A stretch of 64,000 nt of DNA, taken from NCBI GenBank assembly GCA_030248215.1, contig JASANG010003081.1, positions 51,146 to 115,145 on the forward strand. Reading direction: 5' to 3'. The notes below the pieces were generated by a model. That model saw only the letters and a program-made list of their open reading frames with translations. It made no database searches and was not told the origin of the DNA. This DNA comes from Enoplolaimus lenunculus (Eukaryota > Nematoda > Enoplea > Enoplida > Thoracostomopsidae). Made by a program: the position numbers and the translations under genes. This document shows positions 24,301 to 36,310 of the stretch, piece by piece; within the stretch, counting starts at the first letter, position 1, and the number at the start of each line of letters is the position of its first letter.

Positions 24301-27300
24301 AAACAATCATTTCCTTAATAGAACATATTTTGAGTTTTTCATAAAACACGAATAAGCTAATACACCCATGTAATTCAGCTTCATAACCAGCGTCTCGGTT
24401 CCGAATTATACAGTTTCGTTTTAAAATTTTTCTCTCGTGAGGTTTTATTTCACTAAATTTAATGCGTTCAAATGAAATGAAAATGTGCAATTATTTTGTT
24501 GCTTTTGTTTCACAACCGTACCAAAAACCTGTGTGAAAAATCGAAGGCACTGCGTTTGATGCTGGCGTAAATAACTACAACAAAAAGAAGTACATCACAC
24601 AAACTAACCTGTATGGATCTTTAAGCTCTTCAGCGACAAAATTCAAATAATTCCTGCAGTAAAGAAAACACTAATTTAATCTAATACCAGTGCACAGCAC
24701 TACAACACCGCCGTTATTAAAACACTAGAAGGAACATTTCTATTACGTCGCCATCATCCTGTATTTTAGACCTGCTTGCATGCGGCTTTAAAAATTTAAG
24801 CTGTTCCTCAGTTTGCCAACCATTTTATTTAAGCCCGTATTAATGCTACTGAAAAAATCTTCTCGAAATTTGAATTGAAAGAAAACACGTTTGAAATGGC
24901 TATGGCAATCCACAAACCGAACAAAACGAACGTACCATCCGGCGAACGAAAAAATTCCAGAATAAAACGCCAGTGATATTGCTCCAGGGTCGTAGCGACT
25001 GCCCTCCAACGGAAATGAAAAGTTGTCAGTATTGCCTATAAACATAAAACAAATAACACTGACGCGATGAATTTCGCCTGTTAAAAATTTAAGTTCAAAG
25101 CAATATATATACATATATACGTACATATACATGTAACAAAAGGGTTCATGTGTATTGCAACACATGCCACGTTATATATTTTGTTGCATTGTGAAGTGCA
25201 GTTTCGAGGTCAGTTACTTGGTGTGTATAATGTGTAAATATACAGCGGCGGATTTGAAAATTTCTGCCTTGGGATGGGCACGAGATACGTTTCTAACTGA
25301 GGAAAACGCGTGAAAACAGGTACGAAACCAAAGGCAGGTTTTTACTAGGTCGTAATACAAAATTTTGGCTTAGAAAATGTTGGTTGATCAAGGGCCCGGC
25401 TTGACCCCATAGAAAGGCCAATGGTGTAAGAAATATTGAATGTGTGCAATACGTACATGCCCGTCACTAGTTAAACTTGCTGTTGGTTATGAGTGCATTG
25501 TGCGCAGGAGCTATGCGGCGCAGTACACATTGTAATAGTTGAATATTGCTCTTGGTATAATTACATTCTGCGTGGTTTGCCAGAACAGTTTAAAACTCGA
25601 AAAACCTATTATGTACGCCGGAAAAAATTTACTGTTTCATTTCAAACATGCAATTTTCTGCGTAGCTTGACAGACATGTAAATCTTCCATTTTTGACACA
25701 TTTGATTACAAGCAGGGTGCAACCGGAATTCCGGTTCCGGCATTTTTTCACCTTCCGGTTCCGGTAAATTTTTACCGGATTTAAAAATTCCGGTGTTATA
25801 ATTTGGCCGTTTTCTTAACTTTGCTAATTTTTAAGAATCTCTTTTGAAAGCCACTTGTACTCCAAATATAAGCCAATGATGGTGGATTTCACTTCAGTCG
25901 ACGACGAAAATCTAAAATACAACAAATAAAATAAATACCTACGTTCGACTAAGAATATTTCACAAATAATAGAGCAAAAAAATAAGAATAAAATGAAATT
26001 TTTGGTGAAATGCATTTTTCACTTTCCGGTTCCGGTTCCGGTAAAATTTTCAAATTCCGGTTCCGGTAAATTGTAATTCCGGTTGCACCCTGATTACAAG
26101 TATTTTGGTGTGTCAGTTTGCAAAGTTTTGATGTTTTAAATGGACTACTGAATTATCTAGTATTTACAAAGTGAAGTTCAAGAGTGTTTCGCCCTTCACG
26201 CAAACCGTAATTTTTATGTTCTATATTTGGTTTTTTGGTTCTGAAAATAACTGTTATTTTGTGTTATGCGATTTAATATATTTTGGGACATTGCAAAGTT
26301 TAAACATTGTTTCTACCATGGGGTTTGAGTTTAATATGTATATACATCACGTGCAGATTTTTAGTAAAACAAGGTTACAGTCAACTTTCGTTGTGTACTT
26401 TAAGCAGTTTTATTTCCGTTTTCAAGATGTATATAAGTACATCCCTGTTCACGCGCTAGTTTGTCAAAATATCAAACCAACCATAGGTTTTGCAGCAAAA
26501 AGCTACGTAATTTACTACCAAGGGCGTATTCCTGAGGAAAAATATGGGATAAGTACCGCCTGAAATTTCTAAAGTTTTTAGAAGATAAGAAATGTTACAA
26601 GCTTTCGAATAATATTCCGGTTTCTCACTGAAAAAAAATAAATTGTCCTCCCAAAATCAAATCCTGTCTACGCCCCTTTATGCCATCCGTTGCACATGTA
26701 CCTATATTTTAATCTTTCCTGCAATTTTTGTAAAAAAACTACATGCAGATTTATACATTTTTAGATATAAAAATAAACGTGAGAATCACAAACAGCTGAT
26801 AACAGCTGACAATATATAACGGGTAGGACAAATATGTAGGTTTTATAGCATGCTTACAAGCAATAAAACAAAGGTTGTAAAAACTGACAGGTAATAAACC
26901 AAGATCTTAATTTGGCCTGAAAACTGCAATTTCCATTTTGCTTAATCATTATTTTTAGCGCAAACCGTATTTCAGTCGATTTTGCTACTTGAATTGATCC
27001 AACAAAATTAGCCGTTAAAACTGGCCAAATCCTAATTAAGAATGTTGCACATATACCAATTGTTAAAATTTCTGTGGGAAATCCGACTGAAATTTTATCA
27101 CTCCTTTATCATACGTACAAATTTGACATATAGGCGCAGCCTAATGAGTGTCAGGCCTACGGATAGCATTTTAGGTTCATTTAATACGTCAATTCAATGA
27201 TGTAATTTCCCCTTCGTTCATCTACTGTAATCTCTATCACTCTTCCACAATACCAAACATTTTCAAATAAATGGTGTTAAAAATGCAACAACTTTTTCAC

Positions 27301-30300
27301 GCAGTCGAAAATTGACGCCGCTTAAAGCGGATAATCTCTCTTAAGCTTAAGAAATACTCTATATGCAATAAATTGTCAAAAAGCATTTAAAACAATTTCT
27401 TACAAAAGATACAGTTTACTTGAAAAACTCGTTGTGAAGCTGGAAAAACTTGCTTTACATAATGCTATTATATAAACTTGCACAAAATAACGATACTATT
27501 ATTCTGTTTGTGGTGGGCTCTTGTACACTTTCCCTAATCATTCAAAATTAAGGCTTCGAAAACCACCGAAGGAAAAAAATGACGCATAGACCAGGGTGCA
27601 ACCGGAATTACAATTTACCGGAACCGGAATTGAAAATTTTACCGGAACCGGAACCGGAAAGTGAAAAATGCATTTCTCCAAAAATTTCATTTTAATCTAA
27701 TTTTTTGCTCTATTATTTGTGAAATAACCTTAGTCGAACATAGGTATTTATTTTATTTGTTGTATTTTAGATTTTCGTCGTCGACTGAAGTTAAATCCAC
27801 CATCAATGGCTTATATTCGGAGTACACGTGGCTTTCAAAAGAGATTCTTAAAAATTAGCAAAGTTAAGAAAACGGCCAAAGTTTAACACCGGAATTTTTA
27901 AATCCGGTAAAAATTTACCGGAACCGGAACCGGAAGGTGAAAAAAAGCCGGAACCGGAATTCCGGTTGCACCCTGGCATAGACATATTCGAAACCTAAGC
28001 CTACGCTTATGTCTGAACGTGAGCTTACGCTTGTCTAGACCTGAGCCTACGCCTTTAATGGAAAGAGTACAAGAGCCTCTGATGTGCATTTGTGCAATCG
28101 ATCATTCAACACTTACTATGTAAGTGGAACAGAATAGGAACCCATAGCTCGAAATTTCTGATGGCCATACGCAATCACTAAAATATCTGTGCCGGACCAA
28201 TACTGTAGCTCAATCCTACGCTTTCAACCGAAAATTGCTGTTTGTACTTAACAAATTGAATTCCTTTATTTGAATCGAAAACAGAACAACAAACAGAGTG
28301 CAAAGCGGAACTGGTTTATACCGGAATCGGAACCGGAAAAGCAAATTTATACCAGAACCAGAATCGGAACTACAAAATTTGTGACTAGGTACAGATAATT
28401 TGTATTAACAAGTATAACATTGATTTAGGGTGTCCGTTGGCTGGCAACGATTCTCAAAAACGTCGCATGAACAAAATGACAATACCTTTGGCTGTGTTAA
28501 TCTAAATTACAATCAATTATTGATAGGTTAACTTATCGAAATCATATTAATAGATAAATGATGCTGAATTTTTATGGAAATCACAACAAGTTGGTCTAAA
28601 ATTAAAATGTAGGAATTCCGATTCCGATTGATTGTGCAATCGGAATCGGAATCAGAACTCGTTTTGAATCGGAATTCTAATAGGAATCGAAATTCCAATC
28701 GCATTCTGCAACAAGACAGTGACATTTTACTCAACTGAAGTCGATTAAACCCCTAGAAATTACATACACGATTAAAATTTTCAAAATGTATTGTGCAAAT
28801 GTGTGAAATTTTAAATTAATAGCTACCAAATAGTTGCAGTGCTTAAAACCTTGCCACAAACTGGCATTTCGCTACCAAATCACGATCGGGTTTGGGAGGC
28901 AGAGGTGCCCCCGGGTTCAACAAGGGCGGATTTGATGAGTGGGAAGTTTTTTCAAAAGCCCCTGCGATAAAAATCAGCGGTTAACAATTTGGGATTTTTT
29001 CAAATTTTGTGTATTTTTGTAGAATTTTGCTTAAATCCAGCGGTCTCGGTTAAAAGCCGAAACCGAGTGGTCAACGCCAAAAAAATTAAAAATTTCGATA
29101 TAAATTATTTCTAATGCTTTTTTCGTGATTTTTGGTGTGTTTTTTATACTTTTTTGTGTTTTCATAATTTTTTGTGTGTTTTCAGAATAGCTGCTCGTAA
29201 TTATTGCGTAACATTGAAATTTCATACAGTCACTTCAACAATACAGTCATGCATTTGCTGAGTCCTCGACTTCTGGTGTCTCGGTTCCAAACCACCGAGA
29301 CTCAAAAAAAAACGAGACCAAGACCTGCCAAATACCGAGACCTGCCCAGATCGAGACTCCTATCTCGGCCAGACAGGTATATATCATGTTTAACGATACT
29401 TCTTTCATGTCTTAAAGAATTCCAATGTTTAATATTCACGCTCCGCTAATTTTCATATAATGTAATTCCCACCGTGTTTCGTGATGGTTTGCCCATCCCA
29501 TATGAGGTATTTACAACATCAACATCATACAGAACCCAAAGCTCAAAACAACGCAGAACCATTCAAAACACAATTTTCCTACCATACGTACAGCTTTCCT
29601 CCGACTGCCTTTTGTCTGTATACATCGATTGGTAAACACCATGCACAGACAGTCCCGGAATTTTGACCGCGAACAGTTTACAAATGCGCGAAGTGAAAAA
29701 CTTGGGAGCAATGAACAACCAAACCGTTGTAATCCAAACTCTGTTATCAATTAAATGACTGACAGAACTTTCAGTGTCGCTATGGCAAAAAACCAATATA
29801 TACAGTGCTCTTGCATTTGTGCCAATAATACACAACTGGGAGAGGACAATTAAAAATAATTAATCGGTTTTCGATGCAATACAGGAAAATAAACAAAAAT
29901 AAAACATAATTAAGAGTAAATCAATTAATGAACAATAACACAAAAGTGGTGCTTTATCTACACTAAAATCCATTCAATTTCAAAGGCTGTCAGTTGGAGT
30001 TATCGGGTCCCACAATACAATACGCATTTTGCTGTTTATTCTGAAAACGTCTTTAAAAATACAACTGTACTAATGAACTCTATTTTATTTTTTAAGTCAT
30101 TTTTTTGTAAAATGCTTGAACAAGCGGATTGAAAAAGGCTTCTTAAAGTTTGGCAAATGTAAAATAGCGACCAAAATATTAAAATACCGGAATTTTTAAT
30201 TAAGGTAGAAATTAACCGCAACCGGAATTCCGGTTGCACCCTGATACTGGAGTTTTAACCAGTGTGCGTCCGAATATCCGGATCCGGTTTAATATCCGGC

Positions 30301-33300
30301 ATAAAACTAATATCCGTATAAAGTTTCGTTATCAACTATAAAACCTACCGGATATACACGACGGTTTCGAATTTGGTAAACTGTTTTTTAAATGTGAGCG
30401 TTTTTCACATCTCGCTAGAATTACATTTCAGGGCAAACCAAGGTAAACATGTATTTTGCGCGACTCAAACACAAATAATGAACAAGTTTAAATGCTATTG
30501 ACGGTTAATACCCGGTTCCAGAAAAATTCTCTATCCGGATGCGATAAATTAACATACGATCGCACATCGGCGTTAACAACGCATTGGGGTTTTAAAATGC
30601 TACGCCGGTTATTAGCTACAGGCTAATTTGATTAATTGGTTCAAGCTAAATCGGGAGTTTTTTTACATTATTTCACTAATTATTCCAGCTACGAGCGATC
30701 TGATTTCAGTACTCAAAAATTTTTGGCTGCGAGTAATGCGAATACATTGTTTAAAAAATTTAAAACAAATAAATCAATAGCCAGCTACTAACTAATTCGT
30801 ATATTGGGGAATTATTGGTTTAAAGGCGTTTTGTACGCAGTTGAGTTTAGGGTTTTCTTGCATGAGAATTTTAAATGTAGTGCTTAGAAATGGAAAGCAA
30901 GCTATACGCTAATTAACATAATACCTATGCTAAAGATAACTTTGAGAAGGGCGCCACAGGAATTTTGGTTGCGGTTCCGGAATATTTTTGCCTTCCGGTT
31001 CCGATAAATTTTTACCGAAATAAAAAATTTCGGTATTAAATATTGGTCGGCGGAGGGTGCAACCGAAATTACGGCTCCAGCATTTACCGGTTAAAAATTC
31101 CTGTATTAAATGTTAATCGGTGGAAATTAAGATATTTTATTCAAAAATATGACGATAACAATTAAATAATTTCATTAGTATAGTACGTATGAAAACCTTA
31201 ACAACAGCCCAAAAAACCATCAAAGGTAGATTTCTCATCCATGGATTATGAAAATCAAAAATACAGCAGATAAAGTGAATAACTATCTCCAACTAGGGTT
31301 ATTTCATCAATAATACTGCGAAAAAAGAAAATTAAAATGAATTTTTCGATGGCATAATTTTTAGTTTTCGGTTCCGGTTCCGTTTCCGGTAATTTTTACA
31401 AATTCCGATTCCGGTAAATTGCAATTCCGGTTGCACCCTAAATTTGAGGGCGTATTTTTATAAGTATATTATTGGATTTGTAGGCGTATAATACTTTTAT
31501 TGCGTAGGTTTTTGCATAAAAACACTTAAATATATCGCTCAAAGCTTTCTATATTTTCAATTTAATTGGATAGTCACTAATTAGCGTATTAACAAATCCC
31601 ATTCTTGCATCTGAGCGCATTATCAGTAAGTGATTCCGGTACTTAACAGGGAAGGGCGGTCTCGGTCTCGGCAAGCCTCGGGCATTGGCTGGTGGTCTCC
31701 GTCTCGGTCTCGTTTATTCAGTCTCGGTGGTTTGCAAGCCGCGACCAAAGAGGTGAAAAGCGCAAATCATTGCATTTTCGAGTTTAAAACGTTGAAGGCA
31801 CCGTTTTAAAAATTATGCGTCATCCTCATTTACAACGTCACGCTATGTTGAAAAATTTTCCAGTCTCCTCGGTTTACCCGGGAGCAAAAACTAAACTATA
31901 GCTCTGAATTATGGATTGTACCGCGGAGGTTTTGAGACAGTGTAATTTTTTCCGAGCCTGTTCGAAGGGTATGACGACAGTACCATTGTGCAAAATAAAA
32001 TAAAAAATAAATTTTGGCGGCGATTTATTAGTTTAATTGTATGAAGTGGCAATCCAAAGCAGATAAAAATGTTCATTGTTAAAAATCTTATTTTTATTTT
32101 CCGTAACGGATAAAAATTGACTGCGACCAAGACCAAAAGTTTCGGTCTCGGTAGGTGGGTCTCGGGTCTCGGCCTCGCTTTTTTGACCGAAACTGCGCAT
32201 CCCTGTTATTTATATCGGAATTTTAACAGTAATCGGAATTGTTTCTGCCCTGATATGTAACATTACACCAGAGAAACTGATATTTACGTAATATGCTTCA
32301 AGTCTTTAACCCATTTGAGCTAATATTCACTTTTCATAAGGTTACAATCAATATGCTCAAACTAAGTAGAAATACGATTGAGTTTTATCACAGCTAACAT
32401 ACAGTTAACAGTTTAAATAAAGACTAATTAAAAAGAAGTTCCGTTACATCTCATAATGATTAAATTTCAAACCAACTTTTCTAAAATATAAACTTGTTTA
32501 TTTCGCCTTTCGAGGCAGACATCCAGCTTGCAACCCGTGAGTGCGTTAATACCAATTCAAATTTCGATTTAAGGGACAATGGCAGGGTTCCAATCGGAAG
32601 TAAGTTTTGTCGGACGCGGAATCGGAATCTAATTTTTTGTCGAACCCGGAATCGGAATTTAAGTTTTAGTAATTATATAAAAAACTAAAGTGTATAACTT
32701 TGACATTTTGTTACAGTATGTTTGTCTGTATTGTTCACAGTTGAGTAAAAATTGCTTATAGCTGACTGTATTAGCGACCTAATAACCTGTAAAATTATGA
32801 ATGGAGGCCTGCCAATTCCAAGAGCGGCCTGTCAATTCTCAAAGCACAGGAACAACTTGGCCTAAGTTTAAATGGAATTAAGCATTTTGAGTATTTCAAA
32901 ACTATAAATAATGAAGTCTTATGAATCATAAATAACAGGAACCAACCAGATTTTTAAAAATTAACCATTTCAATGGAGCGTCGTTTTCAGTACAGTAAGG
33001 ATACTGTTGAATCAAATATCGAGCTATATTTGAGAACTAGTGAAGTTAACAACACCGCTTGCCGCTATGAAGTAGAATTTTAAGTTTAGATATTGTTTTG
33101 TTATTCGTTTAAAGGTAGAGCTTAAAGTTTTCAATTGCAGTCACATTTTGACAATCAACGAAATAATTTACTCTGCTACTGAGAATACTTACAAACAAAA
33201 ACAAACAGATTTGCAAACAAACGAAAAATAGGCAAAATTTAGGTTCAATCAGCAGAAAAACTCATGACCGAAAAATCGGAATTCGGCATCGGAAAAGAAG

Positions 33301-36005
33301 CCAATCAGAATCCAAATTATTTCGGAATTTTAGCCGGAACCGGAATTCCGTTGGGACCCTTGGTCAATGGGATACGACGCCGCCGAAGCCGTGTTTATCA
33401 GAAACTAAAAGAAAACGTTTTGTACTAACTTTAACATATAAAAATAAAACCCAACATGTCTTTAAACCTTTATAATATTACTTACCCATAAATAACCAAA
33501 CAATGCCAGAACCAATAATTATGATTAACGCAAGAACTTTTGTCACCGCAAAGAAGTCTTGAGTTCGAGTGGCCCATTTCACTTTGTAGCAATTGATGAA
33601 TGTCAGTAAACCTATATATAGTACATCAACGTTACACTTTTTTATGAACTACACCTATTAAAACATAAACAAGGTCAACCAGGTTTTCAAAATGCACATT
33701 ATTTGTTAGCCGCCTAGTATAAAATTTATTAGCAATACATGGTACATCAGCAAAAATTTTTACATTATAAAATAAATGCACAGCACGAGAGTTGCATATA
33801 TATTAAAAACTAGCTAGTTCATGCTTCGTCTTCTTCTGTATATAAGACGGTAGATTGTGAATGAATTTTCGGTAAAAGTAAAAGACGCAAACTTAAGATA
33901 ATAAATAAAAACCCTTACTAATACATGAAGCTGCCAAAAGTCGCACTGCTGATTCTGGAACACCGCACGTAGGAAAAAACGGTTTCAGTACATATTTAGC
34001 GAATGTTATTGCGGATATTGCATTACTAGTTGGATTAATTATAATCAGAGATGCCCAAAGAAACAGAAATGCCGGCAGATCACCAAATGATTCTTTTATA
34101 TAAGCATAATCACCGCCTGATTTCAAAATTGATGTCCCAAGTTCGGCATAACAAAGTGCCCCAATTGTTGAAAACACACCACATATTAGCCAAATAATAA
34201 GGCTAAAACCCATTGAACCAGACTCCAATAAAACTCCTAGAACAGTATGAATAGAACACACTAATTCTGGCTCCTGAAAGCCACCATCTCGATAAGTTAG
34301 TCTTTCTTCAAAAACGAATTTGGTCCCAAACCAACAAATGTTTCGAAAGCGGTGCATACTTCCAATAAAACTCCAACTCAACCAAGCCGCAGAAATAGCG
34401 ATGTTCAATGAAACGTTTCATTATATACTGGGCCTTGGCAGAAAAGCAACGACGTACGAAGGTATATATTTTTATGTCCTAAGATTGTGGCGGTAACAAT
34501 TTCAAACTAAGACAAAATTTCCAACTTGGAGAAATTTTACAGTAAATTTGGTACGCTTTCAGAAGTTACCCACATATTACGAATTAATTTGTCACAAAGC
34601 AAAACAGTAAGTAAAGAATTTTCCTTTGGTAATATAAAGTCCATCAGGGACGGGAATCCGTTGTTGATGGATTTTGAAAACCATGGACAGAAATTGAATA
34701 CTGGCACGTACATACGTATTCGTAATTGAATACTCACAACGCTGGAAGTTTCGCTTGATGTAATTTTAATCACAAACGATATGACATAGGTAACTTCGAT
34801 AGTTTTAAAACCGGACATATTTCGAGAAAAGTTTAAATTAATCACCGTAACATAGTACGTACTGCATGCTACTATGCTACAATATGCTATGATTCTGTTT
34901 TTAAAATTATCGCTTTTAACTGGGCTCCATAAAGTGTATATGTCGTGCCCCAATCAGATATTTACCGCAGTGGGCAACTGGGACGTCCCAAACGACAATT
35001 GCTGTTCGGGACAGCCTAAACAACTACTGGAATGCAAACTGATTTTGATTGGTTGTTCAGGTTTCGTTCCAATAAATTAAACAAGTTTATATATGGTGAA
35101 GGATTACAGAAGCGCAATTTGAATGGCTAATCAAAACAACAGAAATTCTGACTACGCCTCTATAAACGAAATATTGTGCAAGTCAGTCCATCGACTGTTT
35201 GGTCTGTAAAATCTTCCTCTCAAAAGCCGTTTTGCATTCCAGTAGTTGTTTGGGCAGCCCCGAACAGCAATTGTTGTTTGGGGCGTCCCAGTTGCCAACA
35301 TTGGCAAATAGCTGTTTGGAGCTATCAGAACTGCACGGTCGGGACGACCCCTTTCTATGAAGTACTGCGAATATACATAGTTTCCCCTAAATTTCTCAAA
35401 AACATATGACCACGCCGGTAATTGAACGTCGGACCTCTCGCTCGCGAGTGAAGCGCTACCCACTACACCACGCGGCTCATACCATAATTTCCTCCGGTGC
35501 TATATGTGCACGAGTATATATGTGTCTTAACATTACACACTCTGAACATACACAAGGTACACCGCTTATACCCACAGGGGCACGACATATATAATAATTT
35601 TTATTATTTCTAATAAAATCCGCAGTGAAAGCAAATAGTGCAATTTTGATTACAATGTTGAGTTATGTTGCACTTTTCAGCAATAAACATCCACCAACGT
35701 AGAATACCGGAGCCGGAGATGGATGTTGACGTTTGCTGGAGACGGTTATTCTGTTGTACCCTAGTATGAAAATTAACTAACTAACCTTTAGGAGAAACAA
35801 AAATACCAGATCCAATAATGACACCAGTGATAATTGCACAACCATTAAACAGGCTGATGCGCTTTTCCAGTTTTACATTATCCAGTCCAAGATTTTCAGC
35901 TGGAGTTGTTGGCTGACTGAGAGATTTTACAGCATCACATGGATCTATTAAACAGTTAGATCCGTTAGTTATCAAATTTGAACCAGACCTCTGGTCAGAT
36001 GCCAT
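21330..36005 (-). CDS. LAT-type amino acid transporter light chain (SLC7 family)
   Basis: Eleven exons on the minus strand: 36005-35786, 34236-33919, 33611-33486, 25035-24936, 24653-24609, 24297-24174, 23736-23633, 22819-22724, 22409-22260, 21976-21799, 21398-21330. All have GT/AG ends and compatible phases and join to 1,530 nt, 509 residues plus stop, close to the 507 residues of human LAT1. Diagnostic blocks: [10 protein letters not shown] (residues 65-74, substrate-binding TM1 loop), [29 protein letters not shown] with Cys164 at the position that bonds to the CD98hc/4F2hc heavy chain, [63 protein letters not shown] and a [11 protein letters not shown] tail. The GWNYLNFV..E and GVWWRNKP blocks favour the LAT1/LAT2 branch, so large neutral amino acid exchange at the plasma membrane is the likely role (inference). 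The start is the ATG at 36005; an upstream in-frame TTG was ignored. Intron 3 is 8.45 kb and packed with MITEs. Confidence 0.95.
22948..23359. mobile_element. GGTCTCGGT-family hAT-like MITE in LAT intron
   Basis: The start CAGAGATGGGCGGTCTCGGT and end GACCGAGTCTCCCATCCCTG are inverted. The GAGACCGAGACC boxes near both ends and the AT-rich middle recur at 29,037-29,370 and 31,647-32,205. No clear target duplication and no ORF. Confidence 0.7.
25713..26092. mobile_element. CAGGGTGCAACCGG hAT-like MITE with 8-bp TSD
   Basis: Ends CAGGGTGCAACCGGAATTCC and its complement; the flanks are the perfect 8-bp duplication ATTACAAG. CAGGG ends plus 8-bp duplications are typical of the hAT superfamily. 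The interior has GGTTCCGGTAAA repeats at each end and an AT-rich middle. Not coding. It is the inverse-oriented sibling of 27,592-27,975. Confidence 0.9.
26521..26682. mobile_element. Possible small MITE, GGGGCGTA ends
   Basis: AAGGGCGTATTCCTGAGG at the left resembles the complement of the right end (AGGGGCGTAGACAGGATTTG). Divergent; no target duplication recognised. Confidence 0.35.
27592..27975. mobile_element. CAGGGTGCAACCGG hAT-like MITE with 8-bp TSD
   Basis: Ends as in the family, with a perfect 8-bp target duplication GCATAGAC on both flanks. The middle is the reverse complement of the copy at 25,713-26,092 with only scattered differences, so both are fairly young. Confidence 0.9.
27985..28065. 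repeat. Degenerate CCTAAGCCTACG hexamer stretch
   Basis: CCTAAG/CCTACG hexamers similar to the TTAGGC MITE interior, without recognisable ends. Probably a decayed copy abutting the 27,592-27,975 MITE. Confidence 0.4.
28297..28380. mobile_element. Decayed CCGG-type MITE fragment
   Basis: GAGTGCAAAGCGGAAC followed by GGAATCGGAACCGG boxes resembles the terminus of the CAGGGTGCAACCGG family. Confidence 0.4.
28615..28652. repeat. Perfect 16-bp stem hairpin
   Basis: ATTCCGATTCCGATTG is followed by a 6-base loop and its exact reverse complement. The GGAATC boxes continue to about 28,700. Likely the compact core of a decayed MITE. Confidence 0.6.
29037..29370. mobile_element. GGTCTCGGT-family MITE
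   Basis: The same order of blocks as 22,948-23,359: GCGGTCTCGGTTAAAA, an AT-rich TTTTTGTG middle, GCTCGTAATTATTGCG, then CACCGAGACTC and GATCGAGACTCC. Ends are degraded. Confidence 0.65.
30040..30243. mobile_element. Truncated CAGGGTGCAACCGG MITE
   Basis: A well-preserved right end (CAACCGGAATTCCGGTTGCA then CCCTG) preceded by recognisable interior sequence. The left end is not identified. Confidence 0.6.
30266..30543. mobile_element. Possible degenerate MITE, ATATCCGG boxes
   Basis: GCGTCCGAATATCCGGATCC at the left resembles the complement of TCTATCCGGATGCG at the right. No target duplication seen. Confidence 0.3.
30590..30800. repeat. Dispersed repeat shared with 40,455-40,900
   Basis: ATTGGGGTTTTAAAA, GGCTAATTTG..TAATTGGTT, ATTTCACTAATTATT and AATTTAAAACAAATAA-like blocks occur in the same order as in the tandem copies near 40.5 kb. 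Diverged; nature unknown. Confidence 0.55.
30947..31439. mobile_element. Two adjacent CCGG-type MITE copies, diverged
   Basis: The second copy, 31,054-31,439, has both ends (AGGGTGCAACCGAAATTACG and AATTCCGGTTGCACCCT). The stretch 30,947-31,050 repeats the left-end GGTTCCGG boxes of another truncated copy. The middle matches the family but with many differences. Confidence 0.65.
31647..32205. mobile_element. GGTCTCGGT-family MITE, longer variant
   Basis: CAGGGAAGGGCGGTCTCGG and the inverse CCGAAACTGCGCATCCCTG bound about 560 bp; GTCTCGG boxes are repeated near both ends. No ORF. Confidence 0.65.
32600..32662. repeat. Two-copy 29-30-bp GGAATC repeat
   Basis: The unit TTTTGTCGGACGCGGAATCGG is followed by a near copy with TTTTGTCGAACCCGGAATCGG. 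Related to the GGAATC boxes at 28.6 kb and 33.3 kb. Confidence 0.5.
33270..33358. mobile_element. Decayed CCGG-type MITE end
   Basis: GGAACCGGAATTCCGTTGGG then ACCCT is a diverged version of the family terminus, 125 bp from LAT exon 3. Confidence 0.4.
34971..35300. repeat. Inverted repeat pair upstream of LAT exon 2
   Basis: A 70-bp block (34,971-35,040, CAACTGGGACGTCCCAAACG onward) recurs inverted at 35,230-35,300 with a handful of mismatches, separated by about 190 bp. It lies in LAT intron 1. Could be a foldback MITE; ends not defined. Confidence 0.65.
35405..35479 (-). other. tRNA-derived SINE-like head
   Basis: On the minus strand GTGGTGTAGTGGGTAGCGC looks like a tRNA D-arm/A-box and GACGTTCAATTACC like a B-box, 34 bp apart. 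Stems pair poorly, so a SINE head or decayed tRNA fits better than a working tRNA gene. Confidence 0.5.
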
Positions 36006-36310
36006 GAGCAATTATAATAACTAATTATAGAACAAAACTGAACTTAATTTCCTATAAAAACAGAGGAAATCTTTCAAATGATAATTCAACTCAAAACGTG
36101 ACATTCATATGAGTGTCGTCCTCAAACGTGAGGCATGTTTTATGACATTTCAAAGTGCACCACAGAACCGAACATCAATGTGAAACAGACAATTTGTTAG
36201 CATAAAATAACATTTGCGCATTGCCTAAGCAGTTGGTGAGAGATTCTAATTTACTTAATTAATAATAACGAAATCCCAAGTTTGATGTATAGGTTTCACT
36301 AGCTATAACA

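Larger units (their letters stand above)
25036..33485 (-). other. 8.45-kb LAT intron 3, repeat-rich
   Basis: It lies between the exon ending IVWLFMG and the exon beginning [11 protein letters not shown]. At least eight MITE copies or fragments of several families fall inside, listed separately; between them are AT-rich stretches (e.g. 26,100-26,500, 26,700-27,580, 29,400-30,030, 32,210-33,260) with nothing recognised. Confidence 0.8.

Noticed and set aside
26171-26563. 130-codon frame in LAT intron 3
   Set aside because: Composition is typical of AT-rich intron DNA (Phe/Tyr-rich), it has no recognisable motif, and its right end runs into a small MITE.
35405-35479. Functional tRNA gene
   Set aside because: T-arm and acceptor stems are not complementary; a SINE head is more likely.
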